Assembly (NCBI GenBank): GCA_017979445.1
Contig: CM030706.1
Coordinates: 24,034,281 to 24,098,280, forward strand
Reading direction: 5' to 3'
DNA length: 64,000 bases
Origin: Akebia trifoliata
Lineage: Eukaryota > Streptophyta > Magnoliopsida > Ranunculales > Lardizabalaceae
The notes under the pieces are model-generated. The model saw only the letters and a program-made list of their open reading frames with translations, ran no database searches and was not told where the DNA came from. Below, piece by piece: positions 47,101-59,496 of this stretch (within the stretch, counting starts at the first letter, position 1; every line of letters begins with the position of its first letter). The position numbers and the translations under genes were made by a program.

Positions 47101-50100
47101 TGTGTTCAAACAATGGAAAGTCTTGGTTAAGAATGAAACTAGGTTGAAGTTGAAGTATTTGAAGTCAAAAAATGGTGGAGAGTATTGCAGTGGTGAGTTT
47201 GAAGACTGATGTGCATAGATTGGGATTAGAAGACAAAAAACTATTCCTAAAAAGCTTTAAGAGAATGGCATCGCAGAACGCATGAACTGAACTATTGTAG
47301 AGCATGTTAGGAGTATGAGGATACATGCTGGGTTGCCTAAGTCATTTTGGGTATATGCTGTGAACACTACTGCATACTTGATCAACAGAGGACCTTTAGT
47401 TCTTTTGAAGTTTGGTCTGCCAGAAAAAGCCTGTGCAGGAAAAAAAGGAAATTTATCTCATTTAAAATTTTTGTTGTTGTACCTCTTATGTCCACATTTA
47501 TTTTGATGAAAGAAGCAAGTTAAATTCTAAGTCTAAGAAGTGTATTTTCGTTAGGTATGGCATTGATGAATTTGACTATTGATTTTGGGATCTTGAAAAT
47601 CGAAAAGTCATTAGAAGTAAGAATGTCATATTTAATGAAAATGCAATGTATATGAAGAATGTGAAAGGAGTATAAGCTCATACAAATTCAAGGGATGATA
47701 GGTTGAGTTTGGTGATGCACCATCTAGGGATGTGTTTAGGTTGGTGGATGAAAATAGATAGGGCAAAATTGAAGACCCTTTTACTGAGGTTCATTTACTT
47801 GAACTTAGAAAATCTACTAGAGCTACACAAGGAAAGACTCTAGTTTGGTAAATTTCTTCTATACATTATTTACTACTGTTGACAATGGTGAACCAGAATG
47901 TTATGATGAAGCTATGCAGGTTGAGACTAATGTTAAGTGGGAGAAGGCAATGGATGATGAGATGGACTCATTATTCACGAACCAAACTTGGGATTTGGTT
48001 GAGCTACCCTAGGACCAAAAGACTTTGCATAATAAGTGGGTTTACAAGCTAAAAGAAGAACATTATCAGACCAAGAGATATAAGGCCAAATTGATTGAGA
48101 AGGGATTTTAGCAAAAGGCAGTATTGATTATACATAGATTTTTTCTCCTATTATGGAGTTGTGTACCATCAGATCTGTTTTGAGTATTGTTGCAGTAGAA
48201 GACTTACATCTAGAACAACTAGTTGTGAAGAAAACTTTTCTTCATAGTAACTTGAATGAAGATATTTACATGAAGAAATCACAAGGATATGAGGCACTAA
48301 GAAAGGAAGAACTAGTATGTAAGCTGAAGAAGAGTTTATATAAGTTGAAACAGGCACCTAGATGGTGGTACGTCAAATTTGATAATTTTATGTCTGGTAA
48401 TGGGTATGCAAGGTGTAATGTTGATCACTGTTGTTATTTCAAGAAGTTTGGTGACTCTTACATCATTCTTCTCTTGTATGTAGATGATATACTTGTTGTA
48501 AGATCAAACATAACTGGAATAATAAGGCAAAAAGAATAACTATCTTAAGAGTTTTCTATGAAGGATTTAACTGCATCAAAATAAATCCTTGGTATGCGAA
48601 TCAACAGAGATAGGAAAAAAGAAGATTGTGGTTATCTCAGGCACAATATATTGAAGGACTACTAAAGAGGTTCATCATGGATCATGCTAAACCAGTGAGC
48701 ACACTTCTAACAAGTCATTTTGTGCTTTCAAGAAGGTAAAAGCCACTGCAGATGAGAAGCAAGAATACATGTCAAAAGTACCATATGCTTCAGCAATTGT
48801 ATCCTTATGTATGCCATGGTCTGTGTCAGACCAAACATTGCACAAGCAGTGGGAGTTGTGAGTATATATATGAATAATCCATGCAAAGAGAATTGAATGG
48901 CTATGTAATGGATTATGTGATATTTAAGGGGTACCACAGATCTATATTTATGTTATGGCGGAGCAAAGATCAATTTGCAGGAATATGTTGATTCTGACTT
49001 GGCAAGAGACCTATATGGTAGAAAGAACACTACAAATTATGTCTTTACATTGGGTAGTGCAATAGTGAGTTGTGTTTGAAGGTTATAGAAGATAATTACT
49101 CTCTCGACTACAAATGAAAAATATGTTGTAGCTACAAAAGCGTGAAAGAAAATGAAATGGCTTCAATCTCTTTTGAAGGAATTGGGTAAGGTGCCAGATG
49201 ATTGTAAGTTGCACAGTGATAGTCAGAGTAAAATTCACCTAGTGAAGAACTCAACATTTTTTTCAAGGATGAAGCATATTGACATCAGGTATCGCTTTAT
49301 ACATTCAATTATGGAGGATGCAGTGGTTATTTTGGAAAAGATTCACACAAGTGTGAACCTGCAGATATGTTTACCAATGTAATTACTATTGAGAAGTTGA
49401 AGACCTGTTCAACTTCTATTGATCTTCAAGCATAGAAGACAATGATGATTCACACTGAGTTTGTTATGGAGGCGTTACTTATCAGGTGCAACATGTGTTA
49501 TTGGGAGATACTCTTGATCAATCTCCAAGTGGGAGATTGTTATGATTTGTGGAACCTGATAGTATTGGTCAACAAGGAGGTATTGTAAATCAAGCTACTC
49601 CTTCATGTTGGTCGAGCTCGTTGGGAGGTTTGAGGGGGGGGGGGGGGTTAGCAAAACCTTTGAAAGAAAATTTCTCAAGGGTATTTTCATAATTTCATTA
49701 GTATTATGTAAAACCCTAGTTAGATTTCCTAGGTATATTTCTCGTTTTTAGTGAAAGGTTTTGTAACTATGAGTTTTTCTTCATAATGGAATCGGTGTGA
49801 TTCATGGGCGTACCTTAATTTAGTGGGAACCATGTAAAATCTTTGTGTGATTGCATCTTGTGTTTGGTTTTTCAATTGGTTTTCTTGTTTCAATTGCACA
49901 TGTTTTCTTAACAATCATCAGCTTGCAAAGTATAATGGTGAAGTTGAAGAAGTCGATGTGATCTAGAAGATTGGGAAATTAACCACATTACGGAATTTAC
50001 AACAACATAAGATTCACAGGATCTTGACGTGGGAAATCCATCAAGCAACAGAGGAACACAAGGGTCAATAATATCATTATGCTACTAAAAGGTTTTACTA

Positions 50101-53100
50101 CCTAGTTGTGCTACTAAGAAGAAAGAATTGACGGGTAGGGTTGTGCCTGAGAAAAGATTAACACCCAATTTACAAAAACTCTGTTTACCTGGAAATGCTA
50201 AACTAAAAAGTTCGAGGCATGAATATAACCTTCATAGGTGATTTAAGATCTTTATTAGTCTTGTTGAATTTTTTTTATTAACTAACTAGTTTTGCCTCTT
50301 GGGATTAAGGAGGTAAAAGAGGCAAGAAAATAAAATTGGAAGGATATTCTTAAGAAAAAAATGAGAAGAAAAAGAACAACAATAAAGTTGAACAGGTATT
50401 ATTAGAAAAGGGGGATAGAGGGCAAGGTAATATATAAAGTTGAAGGGATATTTTTGGGGAAGGGGTAGAAGAGGAAAGACAATAAATTTTGAGGTATTAT
50501 TGAAAAGGGGGGATATTAAAGTTGAGGTTTTCCTTGAGATACATTATTTTATGGGGAATAAAGGTTGAGACGGTGGGGACTTGGGGACAACATGTTGTTT
50601 CATTATTTACACTAGAAGGTGGCATGTGCAAAAGCACATGTTTTAAGAGAGCTTATTTGTAATTTAAAATAGAAATTAAAGGGTCTTTGATGACTACACA
50701 GATGGTAAAAAAAATGATATTTTGTAATTTTGAAAACTAACCAACATTGTTATAAGGTCTTGAGATTGTAAATTTCTTGGTTTTGAACAAATTTTTTTGT
50801 TTTTTATTTATTTATTGATGCTTTTGAGCAAAACAACTCTTGTTATATCAAGTTTAAATGTAAAGGTGGGGGCATTTATGAGATTCATATTTTTTTTCCC
50901 TTTTTTAATTGTGGGAGTCTCATATATACCTCAGTAAGCACCGAGATAACTGAAAAACATTGTAAGATAAGAGGTGACATTTGAATTCAACAAATCAGGC
51001 AAATGTGTTGTGTATAATCACACCAATGGGAAGGCCAGCCAGACATTCATGTGTGTGTGACAATCAACAAAAATGTATTGTACCATGTAAAAGTAGATGT
51101 GATAAAGCATCTATTCAACACTCGGGTGTTCGAGATGGGAACTATTCCGTTACAAAGTTAATACAAAAATTAAATTGAGAAGAAGAATGTTATATAGCCT
51201 CATTGTCCAAGGATATAACTCAAGAAACAATAGGCTAAAAAGTGAGAACCTTCTTCCCTAAGTTTTCTTGGGTGCAATCAAGACATTTATATATGTTTAA
51301 GTTATTTAGTGCAAAGGCGGAACATAATCAATGAGAGAAAAGTTTTTAGGAATTTATATTTAACATAGGCAAAATTATAGTATCATAGAAGTTAATCCTC
51401 GAATAAGTTATTTTTTATTTTTTGCATTTAAAAATATACTTCTGAAAATAACAATTGTATTATACATTTTGTGAAAAACATAAAATTCACATATTGAACA
51501 CAAAAAACTAGGTTCGATTGTTATTTTGGATCTAGGCTATTGGGTAGAATCCTAGTAGTGATTTACTTGAAAATTATTAATAATAAGTGTTCAATAGACA
51601 AAGAAGATTGTGAGATGGACGTAGGCTTATTCGAGCCATATAAATCTTGTAGATCCAGGGATCCACATTCATAGGTTCTCTAAAAGAGCTGAACTAAGAT
51701 TATGAATATACTCAAGATAATTTTGACAATACAATCTGGAATCTTATCTTTTCCTTTCCCAACAATAATATTTGCATAAGAAAAGGTGAATTCATCAACA
51801 TACGAAAAGTTTAAAGTTTCTATAAAATTACAAAGGGATAATTGTCACGCATTCTTTCAATCTGATAAAAGCTTAGCACTTAAAGCATGCTGGTCTGCAC
51901 TAAGACTGATAACTTCAAATCCAAAGGAAAAAAAGGATTATAACAATGCCTAGAAAGCAATCCAAGAAATCCCAACACTACTGAGGGATCTATTAACAAC
52001 AGTCATGCCCTGAACCAGACTTTTTACTATGTTCCAACAGCTCTAGTGAGAGTAGTTGTTGAGGCCCTCAAGCCTATTATTTCCCTACTAGTTGATTTCC
52101 CAATGTATAATACTTTCGAGAAATAGTCAATGCACACTGGTGGAATCCTACACAGTATTCCAAGTTTTTACCAGAAAGCGATCTTTAATTTTGAATTATA
52201 ATTATAAAACTCATTAGGTGATCCAAGTTAGAAGAAATTTTGTACCAGAAATCCATTTGATGGGAGGGGGAGATACTAAGCAGCCCTAGAGTTAGGGAAG
52301 CCTAACGTGTATGCTTGTAAAAATTCATGCTGGTGATGATTGTAGTAATTACTTTTGGTTATATATCACATAATTCGAATGTGTCACAAGTGCAAGAGAC
52401 ATGCATGGTTAATCCACCAAGTAGCTAAGGAACTATGTCATGTGACCTTTTCCTAGCCTTTCATTCAATGTGGGACTCAATGAAATTGCCCCATTCTCTA
52501 GAGCTTCTCGAAGCATTAGTGATTATCATCCAACAAAGTTTAATGTTGATGTGATCTCTATGAAGATTCGAAAAAGTTAGTGTTATCAGCTTCCAAAGCA
52601 TGATGGTGAAGTTTAAATGAGCTGATGTCATATAGAGGATTAGGAGATAAATAGAAGAGTCGTGCTGGTGTGACGTCAAGATTGGACCTCATATTGCACA
52701 TCTTGACGTGAAATTGGACAGAAACCATAGATGCTTCTTCACTCGTTTCTCGAGGAAAAGCATCTATGCATGGTTCCTATACACTATCACGTTAGGTGTG
52801 TGATGTGAGGTCCAATCTTAAGGTCACTTCAACATTATTCTAAACACAATACAGAATTTACATCCAGCATAAGATTCATAGGATTCTTGGATCAAGGAAA
52901 TCCATCAAACAGCAAAGGAAAACAAGTATCAACAATAATGTTGTGCTACAAAAAGGTCTTACTACCTAGTTGACCTACTAAGAAGAAAGAATTGATTGGT
53001 GGGGTGGTGCCTGAGAAAAGGTTAACACTAGGGCTTAAAATGAAGCAGGTTCAAACCGGATATGAGTATATCCATATCCATATTCAAATTTTTTATTCGG

Positions 53101-55562
53101 ATCCAAGCATTTTTTTCCTTTCATTAAACTTTTATCCAGATCCTGATCCGACTAAATTGATTGATTCAGGTCGGTCAAGTCTTGTAATTTCAAATCGTTC
53201 AAATCATTTCTAGAAAAATCACTAAAGGTGTGATCAAAAGGTGACTTGAACTCATGATCTCTCCCTTTTTGAAGAGAGGGCTAGATCATTATGCCCAACA
53301 CTTTTTGTTTGATGAAAGATAGCTTAAAAAAATATAAAAATATAACTTATACAATAATATGTCATTTGAATCTAAGCGAATATAGGGATGGATCCCTATT
53401 TGAACCAGATCTGACTTGGGTCAAGGGACATCAACCCATATCTGACTCATTTTTAATTCGAATATACTTGAAGGAACCAAACCCACTAAATTTGGATTTG
53501 GATTACTCAGATTTTTGATAAAATCAGACATTTAAGCCTTAGTTAACATTCAATCTACAAAAACGCTGTTCACTTGGGAATGCTACACTCAAGTTGGGGT
53601 CATGAATATAACCTTGATAGGAGATTTAGGATCTTTATTAGTCTCTTTATATATTTTTTTTATTAACTAACTAGTGTTTGCACTTTAGGGTTAAGGGACT
53701 CAAAGAGGAAAAAAAAAAAACTTGGAGGGGTATTATTAGAAAAAATGAGAAGAAGCGGGAAAACAATAAAGTTGAATAGTATTATTGGAAAGTGGGGTAG
53801 AAGGAAGAAAGAAAATATATAAAGTTGAAGGGATATTTTTAGAAAGGGGGAAGACAATAAAATAGAAAGTATTATTAGAAAAGGGGATAATAAAGTTGAA
53901 GTTTTCCTCAAGATATATTCTGTATGGGGATAAAGATTGAGATAGGGGAGACAACATGTTGTTTTATTATATAGACTAGAAGTTGGCATGTGCAAGCGCA
54001 CATGTTTTAAGAGAGTTTATTTGTAATTTAAAATATAAATTAAAGAGGTATTAAGATTACATACATAGTAAAAAGAAAAAAGGTATATTGTAATTTTGAA
54101 AACTAATCAAAGTTGGAATATAAGGTCATGGGATTACAATTTTCTTTGTGTCATCCAAAGTGACCCAATTATATTAAGTTTAAATGTAAAGGTGGAGGCA
54201 TTTGTGAGATTCAAAATTTGGAGTCAAACCACTTCAACTCGGCCTTCTCTCATTATAATAATTGTACTAGCAATTTAAAAAGTAAAAAATAAAGTATGTA
54301 GTATATCAAATAGAATAAGTGAATCATAGCAATCTATACTTTCAAATTATTTCTTAATCTTGAAAATAAAGTTAAGGGACTTGTTTCAGAGCAAAATCTA
54401 ATCAATTGTGTATAAATTTGAACACAATAATATTGTATCCCATCAATATAGAAGAAAATTAAAGAAATTGAGGCAAGAGAAATTTTAGGAATGATATCAT
54501 ATTCATACCTATACCAATCTTCAATCCCAAGTTGTACCCGCCTGCAACATAAAATCATCATGTAATTAGTTCAGAGGCTTAGCTAAGAATACACAATGTA
54601 ATGAAACCTATACTTGTCTGCACAATTTTGAAAATGATCATAAAGAAAGACTAAAACTTGAAGCTTATCTCTATTGTACCAACCATCCCCGTGTAGATGA
54701 ACCGCTTGGTTCAAGCCTCTGTTGGTTTTCCAGGGGTATGCAGAACAATAGAAATTGAGATAAGAAGCTTAACTCATAATAATTCGAAATTTAAAAGGGG
54801 GAAATAACCTTGTTTCATTTCTTTACCATCGTTAGCATCTTCACATCTGAATTTTCCTTTGTCATCACCAACACACTGACCTCCTTGTTTCCAATTACAA
54901 TGATAACAGTCTTGGGGAATATACCACAACAGAGAGAACTTATCGGTCAACAGATCCTTAAGTTTCTCTAATGGCTTAAACCAATTCTCAAACTCCTTTT
55001 TAACAGGAAGTTGAACAACAGAACAGCGATTGGAAAGATAATAAGGTATAATTGGAATAATCTCACTTGTAAGCCAATTGAAGAAGATGTCATATTCTTT
55101 GCAATCCTTGAAATTTTGAGACCATGGGAAGGATTCGGAAAGAGAAGTAGGAGAACCCTCACGCTTGCATTTAACAAAGTAAAATCTGCGGCTTATAACT
55201 TCGAAGGAAAGGGGAGACTCTTTTGCTGTGAAATTGTCGAGCAAATGACAATAACTGGATACCAAGGTATTTTCGAATTCAGGATCATAAATTTCGATTG
55301 TCCTGTTATCGTGATCCATCTGTTCAACATTGTACCATTTTCCTTTCTTCTTGAATTGGATTTTAGGTTTATTATCGGTACAATCCATGGTGCACAACCC
55401 ACAATTTGGATTGCTGGTGTTAGAGAAAGGAAAATCAATTTGGCCCAAGGACGAGCAGTTGAAAGAACATGTTGTTAATGCTTGTAATGAGCCAAGAGAA
55501 AACAGAGAGAGAAGGAAAGAGACGACAACAAAGGTAGAGGGTGCTAAAACAGCAGAACCCAT
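44150..55562 (-). CDS. LRK10L-type receptor-like serine/threonine kinase (rust-resistance-kinase Lr10-like), 3 exons
   Basis: Exons on the minus strand are 55562-54827, 54541-54509 and 45258-44150, joining to 625 codons plus stop. All junctions are GT-AG and phase 1. I chose the ATG at 55562 because it directly precedes a signal peptide (MGSAVLAPSTFVVVSFLLSL). An in-frame ATG at 55586 would add eight residues. The ectodomain (about 28-245) is a divergent GUB_WAK_bind region (CSFNCSSLGQ, CGLCTMDC) followed by a WAK-associated CYHCNWKQGGQC module. Exons 2 and 3 encode the membrane segment, LKIGIGTGLASIFVTGMVII. Kinase landmarks are GQGGYGG (330-336), Lys351 in VAVK, Glu366, HFD 448-450 instead of HRD, DFG 468-470 and APE 495-497. 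All catalytic residues are present, so an active non-RD kinase is likely. It should signal from the plasma membrane; some Lr10-like relatives act in defence. The ligand is unknown. Confidence 0.88.
46208..49440 (+). pseudogene. copia gag-pol remnant
   Basis: The zinc knuckle near 46268-46312 reads YWNFEKKGHFKRDC, with both leading cysteines lost. The protease (46415-46690) has VVDSKASFHAT, where the catalytic DSG is now DSK. Integrase has LVHTDV, then a stop, then GPAKV (about 46970), then SKNGGEYCSGEF near 47165. RT (48153-48535) has LVCKLKKSLYKLKQAPR and the catalytic LLLYVDDILVV. RNase H (about 48960-49380) has LHSDSQSKIHLVKNSTF and KHIDIRYRFI. Numerous stops and frameshifts, plus the two lost active-site motifs, make it dead. 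Confidence 0.85.
49528..49537 (+). promoter_or_regulatory. copia polypurine tract
   Basis: AGTGGGAGAT lies immediately before the LTR TG, the usual position and sequence type for plant copia elements. Confidence 0.7.
49538..49913 (+). repeat. copia 3' LTR
   Basis: 376 bp with short inverted ends (TGTTA...TAACA), starting TGTTATGATTTG right after the purine tract and ending CTTAACA. A poly-G run of about 14 lies at 49637-49650. The intron sequence resumes directly afterwards. Confidence 0.75.
52670..52827. mobile_element. foldback MITE (copy e) in RLK intron
   Basis: The left arm starts GTGACGTCAAGATTGGACCT and the right arm (inverted) GTGACCTTAAGATTGGACCT. An inner hairpin pairs GATGCTT with AAGCATC. 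The paralogous intron copy near 49965 lacks it, confirming an insertion. Confidence 0.75.
53029..53541. mobile_element. hAT-type MITE in RLK intron
   Basis: 513 bp with inverted ends TAGGGCTTAAAATG and TAAGGCTTAAATG. It is flanked by the 8 bp GTTAACAC (53021-53028) and GTTAACAT (53542-53549), a hAT-length duplication with one mismatch. The paralogous intron unit (about 50165) shows the uninterrupted site. It contains repeated ATCCATATCC motifs and no transposase. Confidence 0.8.
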
Positions 55563-56821
55563 CTCAAAATAGAACACTTCTAACAAACTCAGAAGAGCTC
55601 ACACCAGAGTTCACAAAACTTCTCACTCTGTTTAAGGTTTATTCTATGTTGATCTGAATGAAAATAAGTCCTTAACAATGTTATTCACAATCAAACTTTG
55701 CAGAGTTGACACATTCGGTTGACTTGGAAGACTGATCACAAAATACTTGTGGAAAGAATGCAGAGATGGGCCCCTCTTTAAATACTTGTTCAGGGAGGAA
55801 GTTTCCTCCACACCTCCAGTCTTCACAAGCTACAAAACTCAACTTAAAGATGTATAGAAGACTTAAAAGACATTTTCAATCTTTCTTTTTCCCTTTCTTT
55901 TTTTTTTTTTTTTTTTTTAAGTGCTGATTTTTGAATTCGATTCAAAACTCACCTACGTGGCATGAGAAAAGAACCATAGATTCTATCCCTAGGGATACAC
56001 AATCAACTTGTCATCTGCAGTTGTGTACCCTGAGGTGCAGTTGTGTATCTTGGGCAAAAGAATCTACGGTTCTCTGAACATGACACGGCAGTGAGTTTTT
56101 TTTAGTCCATATGTCAGGTTGAGTTCTAAAATCATTAGTCTTTTTTATAATTTTTATTAAACCCTATAGAAGAACCCATAAGATTTTTTGTGATCCAAAA
56201 TAAAAGAAAAACTGAAATTACTCTTTGCTAGTCCTCCAGAAACATAAATTTTTGTACTCTTAAAGTCAGCAACAATAACAACAACAGAAGAGAAAATTGA
56301 GATTATGAAAGGAGTAGAAGAAGGTGCAAAGATGAAACACGTTATTCATTGAAACCTGAGAATGGTGGAACCAAACATGCAGACTTTTAGGCCTTAGTCT
56401 ATTTTCCTTGAATAATTCAATTCTTGACTTATTGAATATCCATTCTCCACACGTCATAAATAAGAATTCTGAGGTCCCTAATAATATGCCTAGATTTTAA
56501 AAATAATTGCTTTTTCCCTCTTGTTATTAAATAAATAAATTAAAAGTTATTGCTTTTTCATATCGGTTAAAAAAAATAATACAAAACAGATCCAAGATCC
56601 AATCCAACCTGTGTTGAAACTGATGACTGGTATGAACATGTTTTGGGGATTAATGGGAATTTACATTTGCAAACTCACATGGTGTTCTCTAAGTTCATCC
56701 AAACTAATCCAATGTGTTAAAAGTCTTGGTATCATAATTATGGTGATGGGTAAGTGATGATCAAAGCCGAAATGGATTAGGAGTTCGGAAATTAAATGAA
56801 CAAAAGGAAATATAGACATAC
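55563..56821. other. upstream region of the LRK10L gene / spacer to the ectodomain pseudogene
   Basis: No gene. It must contain the promoter and leader of the RLK. I see no unambiguous TATA box. Poly-T at about 55892-55918 and a foldback MITE (55940-56105) lie within it. If the ectodomain exon at 56822 is spliced onward, this whole stretch is intron. Confidence 0.5.
55940..56105. mobile_element. foldback MITE (copy b)
   Basis: The left arm includes TACGTGGCATGAG and AAAGAACCATAGATTC. The right arm (inverted) includes CCGTGTCATGTTCAGAGAACC and then GTAGATTC. The loop carries inverted GGGATACACAA/TTGTGTACCC pieces. Confidence 0.7.
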
Positions 56822-57612
56822 CTCCTCCTCCTCCAGCTGTTGAATTAGAATCAGAACAACTCTCTTGATTAGGCCCATTGCGACAAAAGCATGTAAATCG
56901 ATTTGATGAGGAGTTGAAACCGCATTGCCCACCCGAATCCGTGCATTGCTTACAGAGTATGACATCACCTCCTACATATCTCACATCAAAACCTTCCTTC
57001 AAAACTTGGGGAAGATTGGATACAGCTCCTCCACTCAGGCTCTGAGAAGCTGTTTGAAGAACTGCAACTTCGATTCTAATACTACATGTTGTTGGTGGGA
57101 TATTATAAGCCAGAGGGATCAATGTAAACACTATCATTATTGTTACCGCTTATTGGGCAAGTAAATTGAGAAGTTGGCATATTGGGAAGGGGAGGGCAAC
57201 CGTATAACAAGGTAAGGTTCACCACACCTAGAACATATTGAAATTGATTGATGTTCAGTGTAGTGTTCTCGAATCAAGAAGGACAAACATCGTCCCATAA
57301 ATCAAGTCTAGCGATTCTCATAATCTGCTCATCTGGATTGATTGACAAAACGAGGTATGTTTCATCCATAATCTTAATTTGAGGAGTAATATTATCTTGG
57401 CACTTGAGCTCGAAACCTGATCGGCCGCAGTATTCCGCTCTTCCATTCCCCCAAAATGGATAATTGATTAAACGCTGTATATTGTCACATTGGAATGATC
57501 GAGAGCAATTAGTGTAACTTGGATCATCTTGACATAATGATAGCGGGTGATCGATCACCACAATGATCAAGATCAGGTAGAGGAAGGAAGATGGGATGAA
57601 GTTGAGATTCAT
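56822..57612 (-). pseudogene. ectodomain exon of a second LRK10L-type receptor kinase, decayed
   Basis: The ATG at 57612 starts a signal peptide (MNLNFIPSSFLYLILIIVV). The GUB_WAK_bind domain follows: CSRSFQCDNIQRLINYPFWG, then AEYCGRSGFELKC. A WAK-associated module then has LCKQCTDSGGQCGF and FTCFCRNG. A TGA (57274-57276) follows DVCPS, and a frameshift separates CPISGNNND from the WAK-associated part near 57120. The exon ends at a GT donor (GTATGTC, from 56821) in phase 1. No second kinase exon lies downstream before the intact gene. It is a relic of a tandem copy, or a former alternative first exon of the neighbour. Confidence 0.8.
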
Positions 57613-57989
57613 TCTGAAGAAAAATCACTAAAGAAGAAAACTCTCAAGGAGAGGTTTGTGATGAACACAAAATTCCAAGCAAAGAAGGGAAGACAAAAAG
57701 ATTAATAGTAAATTAATTTTGAATGAGTAAGACGGCTTGTAGAATTTTCAAACAACGCAAAGGTTAAAGAATTCGCAGTCCCCGTCAAATGCACATGTTG
57801 ACATAGGAATTTTCCAACCTCAAGGCAAGATGTGAAATGGAGCTGCCCCAACTTGATATTTCAAAATTTTCTCACATCAAGCTCGGGTTCTATTGTAATA
57901 CGTTATACCTACAGTTCCCTGTAGTGGCATTTAATGGTTTAGAGAGAATCATGTCATAGATACTTAAAATCTCATTCGTTGGAAAGAAA

Positions 57990-58020
<31 letters not shown>

Positions 58021-58026
58021 ACAATG

Positions 58027-58189
58027 ATGAATCCATGGTCTTGGTACGCAGTTGGGTACAAGGCTGCATGGCAAGGGCACAGAATCGCACATCTTTTTCT
58101 TATATATCTCGATGAAAACAATCTATGATTCTGTGACCATGCCACGCCAACCATGTACCCAACTATGTACCAAGACCACATGCATTCAT
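58027..58189. mobile_element. foldback MITE (copy c)
   Basis: Long inverted arms: TGGTCTTGGTACGCAGTTGG and GGCTGCATGGCAAGGGCACA pair with the inverse of 58127-58183. A run of about 28 A lies just upstream (57990-58017). Confidence 0.75.
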
Positions 58190-58383
58190 CAAGACTTAAA
58201 AAAATTGGAGTTCATGAATGGCACTATACCCATCTTCCAAACCTTCATCAAGCTTAAAAAAATTGTCTTTTTTGTTTTTAGTTTTTTTTAAATCTGATCT
58301 ACACCATAATTCTTTTAAGGCTGACGTGTTAGATTTTCAACCTCTATTGCTTAGAAGTCACTATAGGGAACCATAACGGGCTA

Positions 58384-58543
58384 ATGATTTTCTAACTCGA
58401 GGATTTTCACTCGGTTTGACGTGATGAGGGCGTAGAACTGTTGATCAGTTTCTTGTGTGTGCCGAAGCATCCTGAAAAACCGATGAATAGGTCTATACCC
58501 TTGCCACGTTAGACCGAGTGAAAATACTCAAGTTAGGAAATCA
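58384..58543. mobile_element. foldback MITE (copy d)
   Basis: Arms start TGATTTTCTAACTCGAGGAT and, inverted, TGATTTCCTAACTTGAGTAT. Inside them, GACGTGATGAGGGCGTAGAAC pairs with an arm containing CTATACCCTTGCCACGTTAG. The core resembles copies a-c, although the tips differ. Confidence 0.75.
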
Positions 58544-58549
58544 CACCTC

Positions 58550-59490
58550 CAAGGAAAATGGTAAATTACTCTTTAACCCCCTATAGTTTGATAACTGCAC
58601 TTAGCTCCCATTTCACTAATGGTGTTAAAATTCAAATGTTATTTACCATTTTATCCATTTATTTTTATTTTTTTATTAAAAAATATGTTTAAAGTGATAA
58701 TTAAAAATGCTCCCATCTAAGCATTCTCAATTTTACATATGAACTGATTTTTTCACAGGGATATTTTTGTTTAAAAGAAAAATAAAATTTAAAAAGAGTA
58801 AAATGATCTTTATAAAAACACAAATCAGTTTTTAAATGTTTGGTTAGGGAGGGTGGGGGGGTTGTAAATGAGCCCCTAAGACAAATATAAGGGAGGTAAG
58901 TGCAATTATGCAAACGTTAGGAGGTCAACATGGAATTATGCCAAATTATAGAGGGGTCAAAGTGTAATTTATCCTAAGGGAAACGTACAATAGAGGATCT
59001 GCTCCCGGTTCAATTTGGGTTCAAGTTCTATTTTTTAGTCGGTTTGGTTCCAAGTTTCATGGTATCAAAACTCGTTTTGACATCTCATCTCGTCTTGTTC
59101 ATGGACAAGATTGAGCTGTCTTGGATGACTCAAATCATCTCGAACAAGATATGTCATCTAACTTGGTTAAAAATTATTAAGTTATACATCTTGAAATAAA
59201 AATAATGATATATTTTTCAATAAAACAAAATAGAGGATCTGATGATTTTTCAAGATTCGATAGTTCTGGTGGCTAAAAAAAATGCAGTGTGTAATTCAAA
59301 TGGGATTTTACTCATTTAGATTGAAATAATTAATAGACTTTGGAGAGTGGAACTCCGCTCTATTTGTTTGAAAAGGAGTTATTATAGCAATCACAACTAA
59401 TAAGTCTTATGAAAGTACATGAAACTTGGGAAACAAATTTCCCTTTTTATTAATTTTCTTTAGATGTTTTTTTTGTTTTGTTTTGAGTCT
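58550..59490. other. intergenic, no gene recognised
   Basis: AT-rich sequence with short ORFs on both strands and no recognisable motif. Confidence 0.5.
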
Positions 59491-59496
59491 AGCTGG

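Larger units (their letters stand above)
46208..49913 (+). mobile_element. Ty1/copia retrotransposon, 5'-truncated
   Basis: It runs from within gag to a complete 3' LTR (49538-49913). The 5' LTR and the beginning of gag are missing. The element abuts duplicated intron sequence that also exists at 51631, so a deletion removed its left end along with part of the intron. Domain order is protease, integrase, RT, RNase H, as in copia. It sits antisense to the host gene. Confidence 0.8.
45505..54218. repeat. tandem intronic duplication (two units)
   Basis: In plus-strand coordinates the order is P-copia-Q then P-R-Q. P is 45505-46207 and 50881-51631. Q is 49914-50880 and 52585-54218. R (51632-52584) survives only in the second unit. 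Long stretches match between units, for example GAGATAACTGAAAAACATTG in P and AATGTAAAGGTGG in Q. The two MITEs are in the second Q only. The first Q gives their empty sites. Confidence 0.75.
45259..54508 (-). other. 9.25 kb intron 2 of the LRK10L gene, loaded with repeats
   Basis: Donor GTATGAAT (from 54508) and acceptor GTGTGTAG (to 45259) frame it. It contains a tandem duplication (units about 45505-50880 and 50881-54218), a truncated copia element (46208-49913), a foldback MITE (52670-52827) and a hAT-type MITE (53029-53541). It carries no coding sequence needed by the gene. Confidence 0.75.

Noticed and set aside
53663..54001. Phe/Leu/Pro-rich minus-strand ORFs resembling membrane proteins
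   Set aside because: They come from A/G-rich low-complexity intron sequence that is not kept open in the duplicate at 50290-50600.
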